A stretch of 64,000 bases of DNA from Vesta saturnalis (lineage: Eukaryota > Arthropoda > Insecta > Coleoptera > Lampyridae): the NCBI GenBank assembly GCA_036346205.1, contig JARFJB010001976.1, positions 296,001-360,000 on the forward strand. The letters are read 5' to 3'. The translations under genes and the position numbers were made by a program. Shown here piece after piece: positions 10,456 through 20,199 of this stretch. A model generated the notes under the pieces. It saw nothing but the letters and a program-made list of their open reading frames with translations. It was not told the DNA's origin and made no database searches. The first letter of the stretch is position 1. Each line of letters begins with the position of its first letter.

Positions 10456-12660
10456 GTTGAGATAGCTAATTTTTTTTGATGAAAACATTAGTGAATTCTA
10501 ATCTATTTAAGTACAACTTCAGTACGTTTCAAATATAAATTTAATTGTAATATTTGTTTGTTGGGCGCCATCATCAAATAATCTCAATGTTAATATTATT
10601 AATTAAAACTGTCCCGATTAGCTCTTTCTGTGGACGTTGTGATAACATTAAAATTTCTCATGCCACAAGCCGGATCTCAAACGGGGATAGGGTTCTACAT
10701 GGTGCTGCGTTAAAAACATAAATGATTGATTTAATCTCGTTAAAAAAATTGTAATACAAATATATTTTAAAATATTTCTGAAGCTGTGTATGATTTAATT
10801 TGTTTGAACACCTTGTATTATATGCGGCTATAGTATACGTTACGCGCATGCGAAAACCGTTGACCTGAATTCGTACTTGTGCATTACCAAAACTAAACAA
10901 CAATGACACCGTCATTTCTGTAAGTATCCTTTCTTTTTAAATAAAATAATAAATTATGATAAAATTAATGTGTTGGAAGTATACCCAGGTTGATACACAA
11001 ATTTCTTTCATTCTGCACGTGATTACATATTTATGATAAACAATCTTAACCTCAATTTAATTTTGATAAAAGATTCATAACTCACATGTATAATTTATCT
11101 TCTTTCAGCTTGTGCACTTTTCCATGTATGATGTTCCAATTCCAACTTATATTTAACTTGGATTCCATAAATTTATTATCCCTCGGTGGAAGTTCTATGG
11201 CAACTAAATTTCTATGGTACGTTGCACCATAATTGCTTGCACTTTGGAAGCAGCAGTTGGTTTTACTTATTATATTTAAGAATATAATAAATGCTTTGCA
11301 GGTTATTGCATGTATAACTGCAATAATTTTTATTTTAAATTCACTTTATTTTTAAAATACAATTTCTGGAATATTTTTATATGTATTTTTTTTATTAAAT
11401 GAAAAACACCAACTCGCTTTGGTTAAAAAAAGAATAAATTTTATTTTAAATCGAAAAATTGTAAATGAATCGTTATACATTCATATGTTTTACGATAACA
11501 TATTACCCGGAACAATGTTTCGATATCCTCACTTAAATTTTTACAATTACTGAAATTTTCAATTGTTTAAGATTTTTTCACTTTTAGATTAACCGAATGA
11601 ACCGGAAAAATATTAAATTTAACCAACAAGCACTTGAGGTTATGTGTTGATACTTGGTAGAATTGGAAGAGAAGGAAAAAATCCTAAGCAATCTACTTAT
11701 ATAACCTTCTGTAACAACGAAACAAATTCTAAATTTTTAGTCTACACAAACACAATATTGTTTGCTTATGATTGGTTAACACACACACACACAAAATTGA
11801 AAATTATTATTTTTGGCCATAACTTTTTTATATTTAAACATATCTTAAAGATAAAATCATTTTTGAAATCAGAGCAAAATGTTCAGTATTTTGATACCCC
11901 ACTTATTATGCTTTCTTGAAAAATGTTGTATCTAGCTAATTCTATGACTCATTCTAATTTTCCTATACTAATTTACTTAAAAAACTAACTTATTCTATAT
12001 CCCACAGGTAAATCACCATCAGAAATGGATTCTGTGACCAAAATTACATAAGATTACATCAGTTTTCAACAGTTATATGGTTTACATTAAAATTTCCATC
12101 TCAGGTTCGATTACCGTTACAGCACATAACCTGTGTTTTCAGTTTTTACACTAAAATTACATTCATAATGTTAATTTAAGTGTGGATACTTTCTAAGTAC
12201 TTGATTATGTAAGTTTCTTTTGTAATACTTATTCACTTTCACCTAGTTCACCATAAAGTTCCATGAATCTTTTAAATTTTTGTCTTTTATCATATCCTTG
12301 TTACGTACATTAGTCCACTTATGTTAAATGATATAATTTACATTCTCTTTGTTTTAGAATAGAAGTTCATTATGTGACCACTCTGGAATCTACATGTATA
12401 ATTGGATTACAGATATTTTATAGAAGAAAACACATATTTTGAATCTCCGAAGCTGCTCGGAAACTATCAATATTAGAAATTTTATGTTGTTCAGCCATGT
12501 TTATGCTTTTATATTTATAATACTTGTTTTAATTAACAACATGTTCCATAATCGCATACATAGTTTTAAGTTATTTTCATATATTACATCCTGCGCTTTA
12601 CAATCAACTTCAGGATAATTACGTTATGTTACATATAGATTTTAAACTGAGCTCATATAA
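10456..12660. other. No recognisable gene
   Basis: AT-rich sequence with scattered short frames (10,658-10,915 minus; 11,644-11,919 plus), none with a recognisable motif. A short (CA)5-6 tract lies at about 11,780. I see no RNA gene or element ends. Confidence 0.5.
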
Positions 12661-12696
12661 ATGTACCCCCTTTATTTACCTTATTTAATATTATCT

Positions 12697-12698
<2 letters not shown>

Positions 12699-12744
<46 letters not shown>

Positions 12745-13225
12745 GTGTGTGTCTTTGTCTCTGTGTGCCTGTGTGTCGGTGTGTCGGTGTGTCTGTGTGT
12801 CTGTGTGTCTGTGTGTCTGTGCGTCTGTGCGTCTGTGTATCTGTGTATCTGTGTGTCTGTGTGTCTGTGCGTCTGTGCGTCTGTGCGTCTGTGTGTCTGT
12901 GGGTCTGTGTGTCTGTGTGTCTGTGTATCTGTGTGTCTGTGTGTCTATGTGTCTGGGTCTGTGTGTCTGTGTGCCTGTGTGTCTGTGTGCCTGTGTGTCT
13001 GTGTGTCTGTGTGCCTGTGTGTCTGTGCGTCTGTGCGTCTGTGCGTCTGTGTGTCTGTGTGTCTGTGTGCCTGTGTGCCTGTGTGTCTGTGTGTCTGTTT
13101 GTCTGTGCATCTGTGTGTCGGTGTGTCTGTGTGTTTGTGTGTCTGTCTGTGTTTCTGTGTCTCTGTGTGTCTGTGTGTCTGTCTGTGTGTCTGTGTATGT
13201 ATGTATGTATGTATGTATGTATGTA

Positions 13226-13281
<56 letters not shown>

Positions 13282-13290
13282 GTGTGTGTG

Positions 13291-13335
<45 letters not shown>

Positions 13336-13480
13336 CTGTGTGTGTGTGTGTGCGTGCGTGCGTGTGTGTATGTGTGTGCCTGTCTGCATGAGTGTGTGTG
13401 CGTGCGTGCGCGCGTACGTGCGTGCGTGTTTAAGTGCGTGCGTGCGCGCGCGCGTGTGTGTAGATGTATGTATGTATTTA
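12699..13480. repeat. Compound microsatellite/minisatellite, TA then GTGTGTCT, ATGT and GT arrays
   Basis: Order: (TA)n at 12,699-12,740; an octamer array GTGTGTCT with GTGCGTCT, GTGTGCCT and GTGTATCT variants to about 13,190; (ATGT)n at 13,193-13,232; then (GT)n interrupted by single CGTGTG and CCTGTG units; ending GTGCGTGCGCGC. Because the octamer lacks stop triplets, four overlapping frames of 216-274 codons are open on both strands. They encode Cys/Val/Ser or His/Thr repeats and are not genes. Confidence 0.95.
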
Positions 13481-13930
13481 TTTAATAATTGCGGTCCTCA
13501 ACAAGTTAAGTGTAGCCTAACGTACTAAAACCCTCAAGAACACTTAGAAGAATGGATAGGGAGGCATTAAGTTGCCAAGAGGTGCATATGAACGGCTACA
13601 CTACATTTTTCATGTTATAGGTGGGAAGAAAGCAGGAAGACTATTACACAGTTTAGAAGCAGTGTAGAGGAATGTGGATGGCGCCCGTTTGTTACGACAA
13701 GTACATGTCTGCATATGGATGGCGTGAATCAATTGACCGAGTATTCCAGCAAGGGTGGACCAAGATGGTATCGTGGAATGTAATTCAGCAGCGCAATAGC
13801 CCTTGCAATGCTAATAGTTTTTATTAATAATTGTGATTCTGAACAGGCTAAGTTTAGGCTACCAAGGTGGTCCGAGTTGATATCAAAGCATGTAAATCAG
13901 CAGCGTAATAGCCATTGTAATACCGATAAT
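13479..13930. repeat. Degenerate direct duplication
   Basis: A unit running from TTAATAATTGNG through CTGAACAGGCTAAG, then CAAG(A/G)TGGT...TCGTGGAATGTAATTCAGCAGCG and AATAGCCNTTGCAAT, occurs about 1.5 to 2 times: parts at 13,479-13,520, 13,753-13,815 and 13,826-13,930. The ACCTGAACAGGCTAA phrase recurs at about 33,937 beside a retrotransposon, hinting that this is retroelement-derived. No ORF. Confidence 0.5.
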
Positions 13931-14284
13931 ACAGTGAAAGAACTGAAGCGATACTTCTATGCTCAATTATACGTCAAAAGTTAAGGACGGGTCATTCTGT
14001 TCAGTTGTATACAAAAGGCCTATTTTACGAGCAGTTTTAGTAGCTAACAGAAGATGGTTAACCCACGATGATAATAATAATAATTTTATTATTCCTGTGA
14101 TTCCAGTACATATGGATTTGACTCGTCATTTTACATATTAGGTACCTACAACCAAAGTGGAGGAAACAATACATAATTAAGGCAGTAAATCTACAATTTA
14201 TTACCAAAAAAATGTACAATCAATCATTTTCAAGTAATGAAGTTGACAAAAATTCATTTATGGGGTAATAACAATACTGCAATT

Positions 14285-14912
14285 AGTAAACGGCCACCTC
14301 GCCTTTCACTTTTTGTGACGTCATTTGACCTTGGGGATTTCCGATGACGTCATTTGATCTTGGGAATTTCGGAAGGCGTAATTAGGTCTGGGAATTTCCG
14401 ATGACGTAATTCAGCTTGGGGATTTCCGATGACGTAATTAGTTCTGGGGATTTCGGATGACTACGTCTTTCACTTTTGACTTTGAGAAAGTTGTTTACCT
14501 TGAGAAACTGGTTTGCTTTTGGGGTAGGCCTTGGGCCCGGACCTGCGCGGGAAATCTGAAATTTGAATAAAGCCCCTAATGCTATCTCATAAGACAGGGT
14601 CTTGTGTTAGGCCTGCGCCCCTTGATGGGGAAATAGTGCAGGGACTCTAATGCTAACTTGTAAGACAGGGCTTGTTTGTGGAGCCATCTAGTTGTGTATA
14701 GACTAATGAATATTTTCTGTAATATAAGCTGATCATGCACACGCCTCTCTCTTGTTACGGAACTCTTGATTAAAACAATTAAAGTTCTAAATTCTCTTGT
14801 TCATTTATCAGAGTAAAATGGTTGAAAAACAAAACATTATACAGAAACCTGATTATCATTTAGAATTAAGCGTATAGTAAAAACTTATTTACAAAATCAA
14901 GCATTGGTAAAT
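14285..14912 (+). repeat. Polinton left terminal inverted repeat
   Basis: Outer part: about five degenerate roughly 31-base units of the form TGACGTAATTAGG..TGGGGATTTCCGA (14,315-14,470). Inner part: a unique stretch to about 14,912 that mirrors the right arm. The innermost 90 bases mirror the 3' end of the protease gene (17,793-17,885), so the TIR has swallowed the last codons of that gene as an inverted fragment. Confidence 0.85.
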
Positions 14913-14927
14913 TATTATTTCGTAAAA

Positions 14928-15125
14928 TCATATCTGACTTGACATGGATTTTGATATAAAATAATTACGAGGTGGTTTTATCAGTAATAAAGCACCATGA
15001 TCTATAACCACTGCAATCTCTTCGGGTATGAATTCGTTGTTAACACCTTTAAACCCTTGTACGTCTAAGTATGCGTCCATCCTCTTTCTTTTGCTACTGG
15101 ATACTGAAGCTTGATCAATTTCCAA
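14928..15125 (-). pseudogene. Fragment of a conserved Polinton-associated protein
   Basis: 65-codon frame with the motif VQGFKGVNNEFIPEEIAVV and then LLIKPPRNYF. I recall such a 'QGF...N.FI.KE.A' opening followed by 'KPP..F' from proteins near arthropod Polintons; their function is unknown to me. The frame ends right at the inner edge of the left TIR, so the C-terminal part has probably been replaced by the inverted copy of the right end. The start is the first ATG after the inner inverted repeat arm. Confidence 0.45.
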
Positions 15126-15127
15126 TA

Positions 15128-15410
15128 CAGAGACCTTTGCGTTAAATATTAATTGATTAGCTGTAGAGTAACTTTCGAGGAACGGTATGCGGTTTCTATC
15201 TGTTATTTACAGATTGGAAAAATTTGACAGGTGTAGGGCTGCACAACTTGCTTTCGGGGCTTTACCCCTTGCCGAGACGTCATTGTCGGAAAATTTGAAT
15301 TTGTATTTAAGTCTCTGCAGGTTGTGGCTGGAAATATGAATTTGTATTGTAATAAGTGGTATAATGCTAACTTGTAATACAGATGTAGGGCTTAGCAACT
15401 TACTCGCCTA
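15128..15410 (-). repeat. Inner inverted repeat, left arm
   Basis: GACCTTTGCGTTAAATATTA through GAGTAACTTTCGAGGAACGG to the GTTGTGGCTGGAAATATGAA region is the reverse complement of 16,945-17,228. Short open frames of about 63-70 codons in the two arms are the same sequence and not genes. Confidence 0.85.
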
Positions 15411-15461
15411 CGCACAGGACCCTAGACCAGCAGCATTCTCGTTTCTCGCGCGTTTCCCTCT

Positions 15462-15698
15462 TTGAAGTGCAACCGTCATCGAGTGAGCATTATAATGTAT
15501 TCTCCTGTTTATGCACCAACATCAGCGGACATTAGAGATTTTACTGACTTTTTAATAAACTATTACAACATAACCGTTCAAGATGATGATGGAAACGATG
15601 GCGTGTATGAACTGAATGTATCTCACATCCAAGGGGATGATGGTGATTCACATAAGAGAAAAAAGAGCGATGAGGTAGAGGAGAGGTACGAGTCCTAA
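15462..15698 (+). CDS. Hypothetical acidic ORF inside the reduced Polinton
   Basis: 78-codon frame opening MKCNRHRVSIIMYSPVYAP, with a second ATG at 15,495. The middle reads DDDGNDGVYELNVSHI and the end is charged (KRKKSDEVEERYES). It is followed in the same frame by another acidic stretch after one stop. Not recognised. It could be the N-terminal remnant of a longer Polinton gene, because the element is deleted just downstream, where a 600-base region of GATTGATT-type simple repeats follows. Confidence 0.3.
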   Translation: MKCNRHRVSIIMYSPVYAPTSADIRDFTDFLINYYNITVQDDDGNDGVYELNVSHIQGDDGDSHKRKKSDEVEERYES

Positions 15699-16574
15699 AA
15701 CCATGATGATAGCGACGATTCGCTGTTCAAGTAGAAGAAGAAGACCGATAAAGAATGTGATTAAATAAATGATGTATTGTTGCTTACAATAATAATAATA
15801 ATAATATATTTTTAAACGCTAAGCTTTCCTTCAATTTTTATTAATAAACTTGTTTTTCCTAACGGTGTTTGAACCTGGACTAACAATGCTGCAGTTAATG
15901 CGAAGGGCGGTTAGATGGGTAACTGCAATAAGTGTGAGATTGACTTTCTTTTGCCTCTGTAAGTTAAATCATTCTGCTACTTTTTGAATTGAGAGCTGAT
16001 TTTGTATGATTAAGTTAAATCAGTTTGGTATTTTTGAATTGTGGTTGGTTGGTTTTAGCAAAGTGTAGTTTTGAGCTGTAAGCTAGTTTTCGCCGGCTGT
16101 AAGTTATGATTTGATTGATTGAGATTGATTTGGTTGATTGATTGATTGTTTGAGATTGATCTGATTGTTTGATTTGATCGAACGTGATTAGTTTGGGTTT
16201 GATCTGCTTAATTTATTTGATTTAATTAATTGATTTGTACGTTTGAGAAAAGAGACGAGGGAGAGACGAACACGATCAACCTCTTTACACAAGAAATTAA
16301 TTAGTCTTTACACTATTAGATGGAACCACAAACAACCCTAATTAGTCCTAGAAATATACCGCTAGGCGCCGCCGTCTCTATTACAGAAAACATTCGCTGG
16401 TTTCAAAATATATCACTAGATGGTGCCACAAACGAAACCCTAATTAGCTGTAGAAATATAACGATAGGTGGTGCCACCTTTATTACAGAATATATTTATT
16501 AGTCCATACACAACTAGATGACTACACAAATTCAAATTTCGCAACAAGGGGGCCACTACAGGAGGGCACAGACC

Positions 16575-17130
16575 TAACACAAGTTCCTATATCTGTCTTA
16601 TAAGTTATCATTAGGGCCCCTTATTAGAATACCATTTTCAGCCAGACACGGGAGCGTATGAAGGCCCGAAAGCAAGTTGTAAAGCCCTATGTCTGTCTTA
16701 TAAGTTAGTAATAGGCCTCTCATTAGAATGCAAGTTCAAATTTCTCACAATAAGTAATCAGAATGTAAACACTTAAAATACAAATTCAAATTTCCCGCCA
16801 AGGGACCAGAGGCTAAGACCTGAAAACAACTTTCGAAGCCCTATGTCTGCCATATAAGTTATCATTAGGCCCCCTTATTATAATACAAGTTCAAATTTCC
16901 CCGCATAGATGGCACCGCAAACAAATTCAAATATTTGGTCGAGGGGCATGGGCCTGAGAGTAAGTTGCTAAGCCCTACATCTGCATTACAAGTTAGCATT
17001 ATACTCCTTATTACAATACAAATTCATATTTCAAGCCATAACCTGCAGAGACTTAAATACAAATTCAAATGTTCCGCCAATGGGGTTTCGGCAAGGGGTA
17101 AAGCAAGTTGCGCAGCCCTACACCTGTCAA
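16575..17130. repeat. Polinton subterminal repeat block
   Basis: Four to five irregular copies of a module with the parts CTGTCTTATAAGTTA, GCATTAGGCCCCCTTATTAG, AATACAAATTCAAATTTC and AAGTTGCGAAGCCCTA. The same module recurs at 57,730-58,690, at about 38,745-38,790 and, in shorter form, in both TIRs (about 14,590 and 18,050-18,200). Spacing between units varies from 90 to 160 bases. Confidence 0.85.
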
Positions 17131-17228
17131 TTATTTCCAACCTGTAAATAACAGAAAACGCGTACCGTTCCTCGAAAGTTACTCTACAGCTAATCAATTA
17201 ATCTTTAACGCAAAGGTCGCTTTAACAA
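16945..17228 (+). repeat. Inner inverted repeat, right arm
   Basis: Reverse complement of 15,128-15,410. It ends at CGCAAAGGTC just before the protease gene, so the two arms separate left- and right-facing gene remnants. Confidence 0.85.
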
Positions 17229-17250
17229 AATTCATGTTAAGGGCAGTAAA

Positions 17251-17837
17251 AAACAACAGTTTTTAATGTTTCTTAACAAAGCAATAGTAAACTTGGACGG
17301 GTCTGGCTGCCCGCCGCTTAAAGAATTGAAAAAGGGAGCAAAAGCATATAGCTGTTTAAGCCATAACATCGTTGAGCCTATGTATGCATTGGAAAATGCC
17401 TTACTACTGCAAAACTTGACACACCAATTTCCAAGATGTATGTGGTACAAGTGTTGAGATGCTTAAAATCGATCCCTAGCCGCAAGAATGTTATCCGACT
17501 TGTATGTGCATCTAATCATCTGCCCAGACACGCACCTAGACCGTGTACAATTATTGTAAACATGGATCCTCCAAACAAACCAGCTCAGCATTGGATCACT
17601 ATCTACATAGACGAGAATGGTAGCGGGGAATATTTTGTCTCCTTTGGACGAGCACTGCAAGGATATCGTTTACGTTTCCTAGACAAAAATTGTAAATGGT
17701 TCCGCTACAACAAAACGACGCTACAAGATTACCGTTTGGATGTGTGTGGACTTTATACGACAATGTTCTTGTATTTTAGATTAAATAATAATTTACCAAT
17801 GCTTGATTTTGTAAATAAGTTTTTACTATACGCTTAA
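17251..17837 (+). pseudogene. Polinton cysteine protease (adenain-like), one frameshift
   Basis: In Polintons this maturation protease is thought to process capsid proteins. The N-terminal part lies in the frame of 17,266-17,457 (GAKAYSCLSHN, EPMYALENA); the catalytic part lies in the frame of 17,436-17,837. Visible are the His motif PAQHWITIYID (about 17,578-17,610), the SFGRALQGY turn (about 17,640) and the Gln/Cys motif LQDYRLDVCGLYTTMF, with Gln seven residues before the nucleophile Cys as in adenain. The three catalytic-site motifs are preserved; the break is a shift near 17,440-17,460. The last 30 codons are duplicated inverted at the inner end of the left TIR. Confidence 0.8.
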
Positions 17838-18598
17838 TTCTAAATGATGAGATAATCAAGTTTCTGTATAATGCATTGTTTTCCAACCATTTTACTCTGA
17901 TAAATAAAAAAGAGAATTTAGAACTTTAATTGTTTTAATCTAATGTTCCGAAACAAGAGAGAGAGAGACGTGTGCATGATCAGCTTCTATTACAGAAAAT
18001 GTTCATTAGTCAATACACCACTAGATGATTCCACAAACAAGTTCTGTCTTACAAGTTAGCATTAGAGTCCCCGTGTTATTTCCCCATCAAGGGGCGCAGG
18101 CCTAACACAAGACCCTGTCATGAGGTAGCATTAGGGGTCCATACTATTTCCAATCAGGGGGGTGCAGGGCTACACCTGTCTTATGAGATAGCATTAGGGG
18201 CTTTATTTAAATTTCAGATTTCTCGCGCAGGTCGGGCCCAAGGCCTGCCCCAAAAGCAAACCAGTTTCTCAAGGTAAACAACTTTCTCAAAGTCAAAAGT
18301 GAAAGGCGTAGTCATCGGAAATCTCCAGAACTAATTAAGTCATCGGAAATCCTCAAGCTAAATTACGTCATCGGAAATTCCCAGGCCTAATTACGTCTTC
18401 GGAAATCCCCAAGCAAAATTATGTCATCGGAAATTCCCAGGCCTAATTACGTCGTCGGAAATCCCTAAGTTGAATTACGTCATCGGAAATTCCCAGACCT
18501 AATTACGTCTTCAGAAATTCTCAAGGTCAAACGACGTTATCGGAAATGAATCAATCAAATGACGTCACAAAAAGTGAAAGGCGAGGTACCCGTCTACT
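17793..18598 (-). repeat. Polinton right terminal inverted repeat
   Basis: Mirror of 14,285-14,912, but about 180 bases longer. The outer array has more copies of the CATCGGAAATTCCCAGGCCTA / AATTACGT unit (18,310-18,545) than the left arm, so the repeat number has changed since the arms were identical. Confidence 0.85.
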
Positions 18599-18599
18599 G

Positions 18600-19040
18600 C
18601 AGAATGTGTGCTTTGATGGATTTTTTAAAGTTATGGAAGTGAAGATTTTTGATGAATTTAAGTAAAAAGTTATACAAGTCTAGTCGAATATTGTTGTTCT
18701 TAGCTTTACTTAACCTAAAGTAAGTAGTTTTAAAGTTATTAGATCTTGTACAGTAATTGTGAGAGCCGTCATTAGTTAGAAATTAATTTTTATATTTATG
18801 AATATGTAGTAGCGTAACGTAAATGAAAATAGAAGGTAATAGCATAACCCTAAAATTACGATAGTGCTTTTAACAAAGTGTCCCAGACGGTGCACCGACA
18901 ATAATCGAGATTGCTTTTTTTTTGTATGACGAACACTTTATTCGCATTTGCAGAATTACTCCATAAGATTACTCCGTATAGCGATGTGAATGAAAGAGGG
19001 AGAAATAAGTTTTAACAATCGGTAAATCGAGATTATTTTT
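18600..19040. other. No recognisable gene
   Basis: AT-rich spacer between the Polinton and a retrotransposon relic. No motif seen. Confidence 0.5.
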
Positions 19041-20190
19041 TCCAACTTAATCGATCATCGAGATAACTGGCCTAATATTTGGCATTTTTTTGACAAGAAA
19101 CTTTACTATTGCTTGAGAACGTAATATATTGTGTTTTTCCTTGTTTAATTTCAAAGTGTCTACTAAACCTGTCTTTTGATTGATAAAAGGTGTGTTATTT
19201 GTTTTTATATTTAATAATTCAGCATCCTTGTCCCTGACTGACACTGTAGTGTCATCGGCGTAAGCTTAGCACTCTTTGGGATGGAGAAACGTAAAGATAT
19301 AATATAATACGAAAAGTAACGGTCTTAATATGGATCCTTGGGGCACTCCACATTTGATAGGGATGAGTTCCGACTGATTATTATTTTCTACTGTTGAAGT
19401 ACGATGTAAAAAAGGTACGTGGCAAATCTATGATACCGAACTTTCCCATCTTATTAATTAGGATTTGAGGAGTAACGCAATCAAATGCTTTAGGCAAGTC
19501 GCACAATTAAGCGATATATGCTCACCCTGTTCGAAAGCTTCAATAACTGACGTTATAACTTTCGTTACTGCCAGAGTTGTGGAACAATTTTTGCGAAATT
19601 CGAATTGACAACAATTTAATGAGTTCGATTCCAAGTAGTTATATAGGTATTATTTCAAATATTTTAGCAAAGATTGGAATAATCGTTATTGGTCTATAGT
19701 TGCTCATGTTGGTTGTTTTTTCTTTTTGGAAAAGTGGTGCAACTAAACTTATCTGAAACGCTTCGGGAAAGATCCCATCTGAGATACTCAAGTTGAATAG
19801 TACTACCACGTGATCTACGAATAAATTGATTGTTTCCTTATTAAGTTTACTATTTATACCACAGTAGTCAATACAGTTTGTCACTTAATTCTTTAACGGT
19901 AATGAGGACTTCATATTTAGTGACAGGATTAAGAAAAAAAGAATGGGTCGAATATTCTGAGCATTTAGATATATTACTTAAAATGTCCAATGAACTAATT
20001 ATTTTATCGGCAGCATTACTGAAGAATAAATTAAAGTCATGATATGAGAAAGGATATTTATGCTTTGGTACTGCAATCTTACTTCTCTCAAAGTTAGCTA
20101 ACTTTCATGCATATTTATTCTTATTCTGGGATTTTTCTATTAAAGCGGCATAAGAGCGTTTTTTCTACTTTTATAGCTTTTCTGCATATG
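19040..20190 (-). pseudogene. Non-LTR retrotransposon relic, endonuclease-RT linker and RT
   Basis: On the minus strand the order is a linker with YHDFNLFFSNAADKI (about 20,000-20,050) and FFLNPVTKYEVL (about 19,900-19,935), the finger motif SNYRPITIIPIFAKIFE (about 19,650-19,710) and the palm motif DLPKAFDCVTPQIL (about 19,455-19,510). Next come KCGVPQGSI (about 19,325-19,360) and the catalytic AYADDTTVSVRDKD (about 19,222-19,265). The YADD box is intact but frames change at least three times. Jockey/CR1-like by motif wording. Confidence 0.85.
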
Positions 20191-20199
20191 GTTTTAAAA

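Larger units (their letters stand above)
14285..18598. mobile_element. Internally deleted Polinton/Maverick
   Basis: Both ends carry the same inverted terminus: AGTAAACGGCCACCTCG at 14,285 and, on the opposite strand, AGTAGACGGGTACCTCG ending at 18,598. The 5'-AG...CT-3' termini are typical of Polintons. Flanks are GCAATT and GCAGAA, only a degraded match to the expected 6-bp target duplication. At 4.3 kb it is far below the usual 15-20 kb. Retained are an adenain-like protease, one conserved small protein and repeats. Polymerase, integrase, ATPase and capsid genes are not seen inside. The interior also has a second inverted repeat pair. Confidence 0.85.

Noticed and set aside
12661..13528. 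Overlapping 216-274 codon frames on both strands, Cys/Val/Ser- or His/Thr-rich
   Set aside because: They are translations of a GT/GTCT microsatellite that lacks stop triplets; no coding signature.
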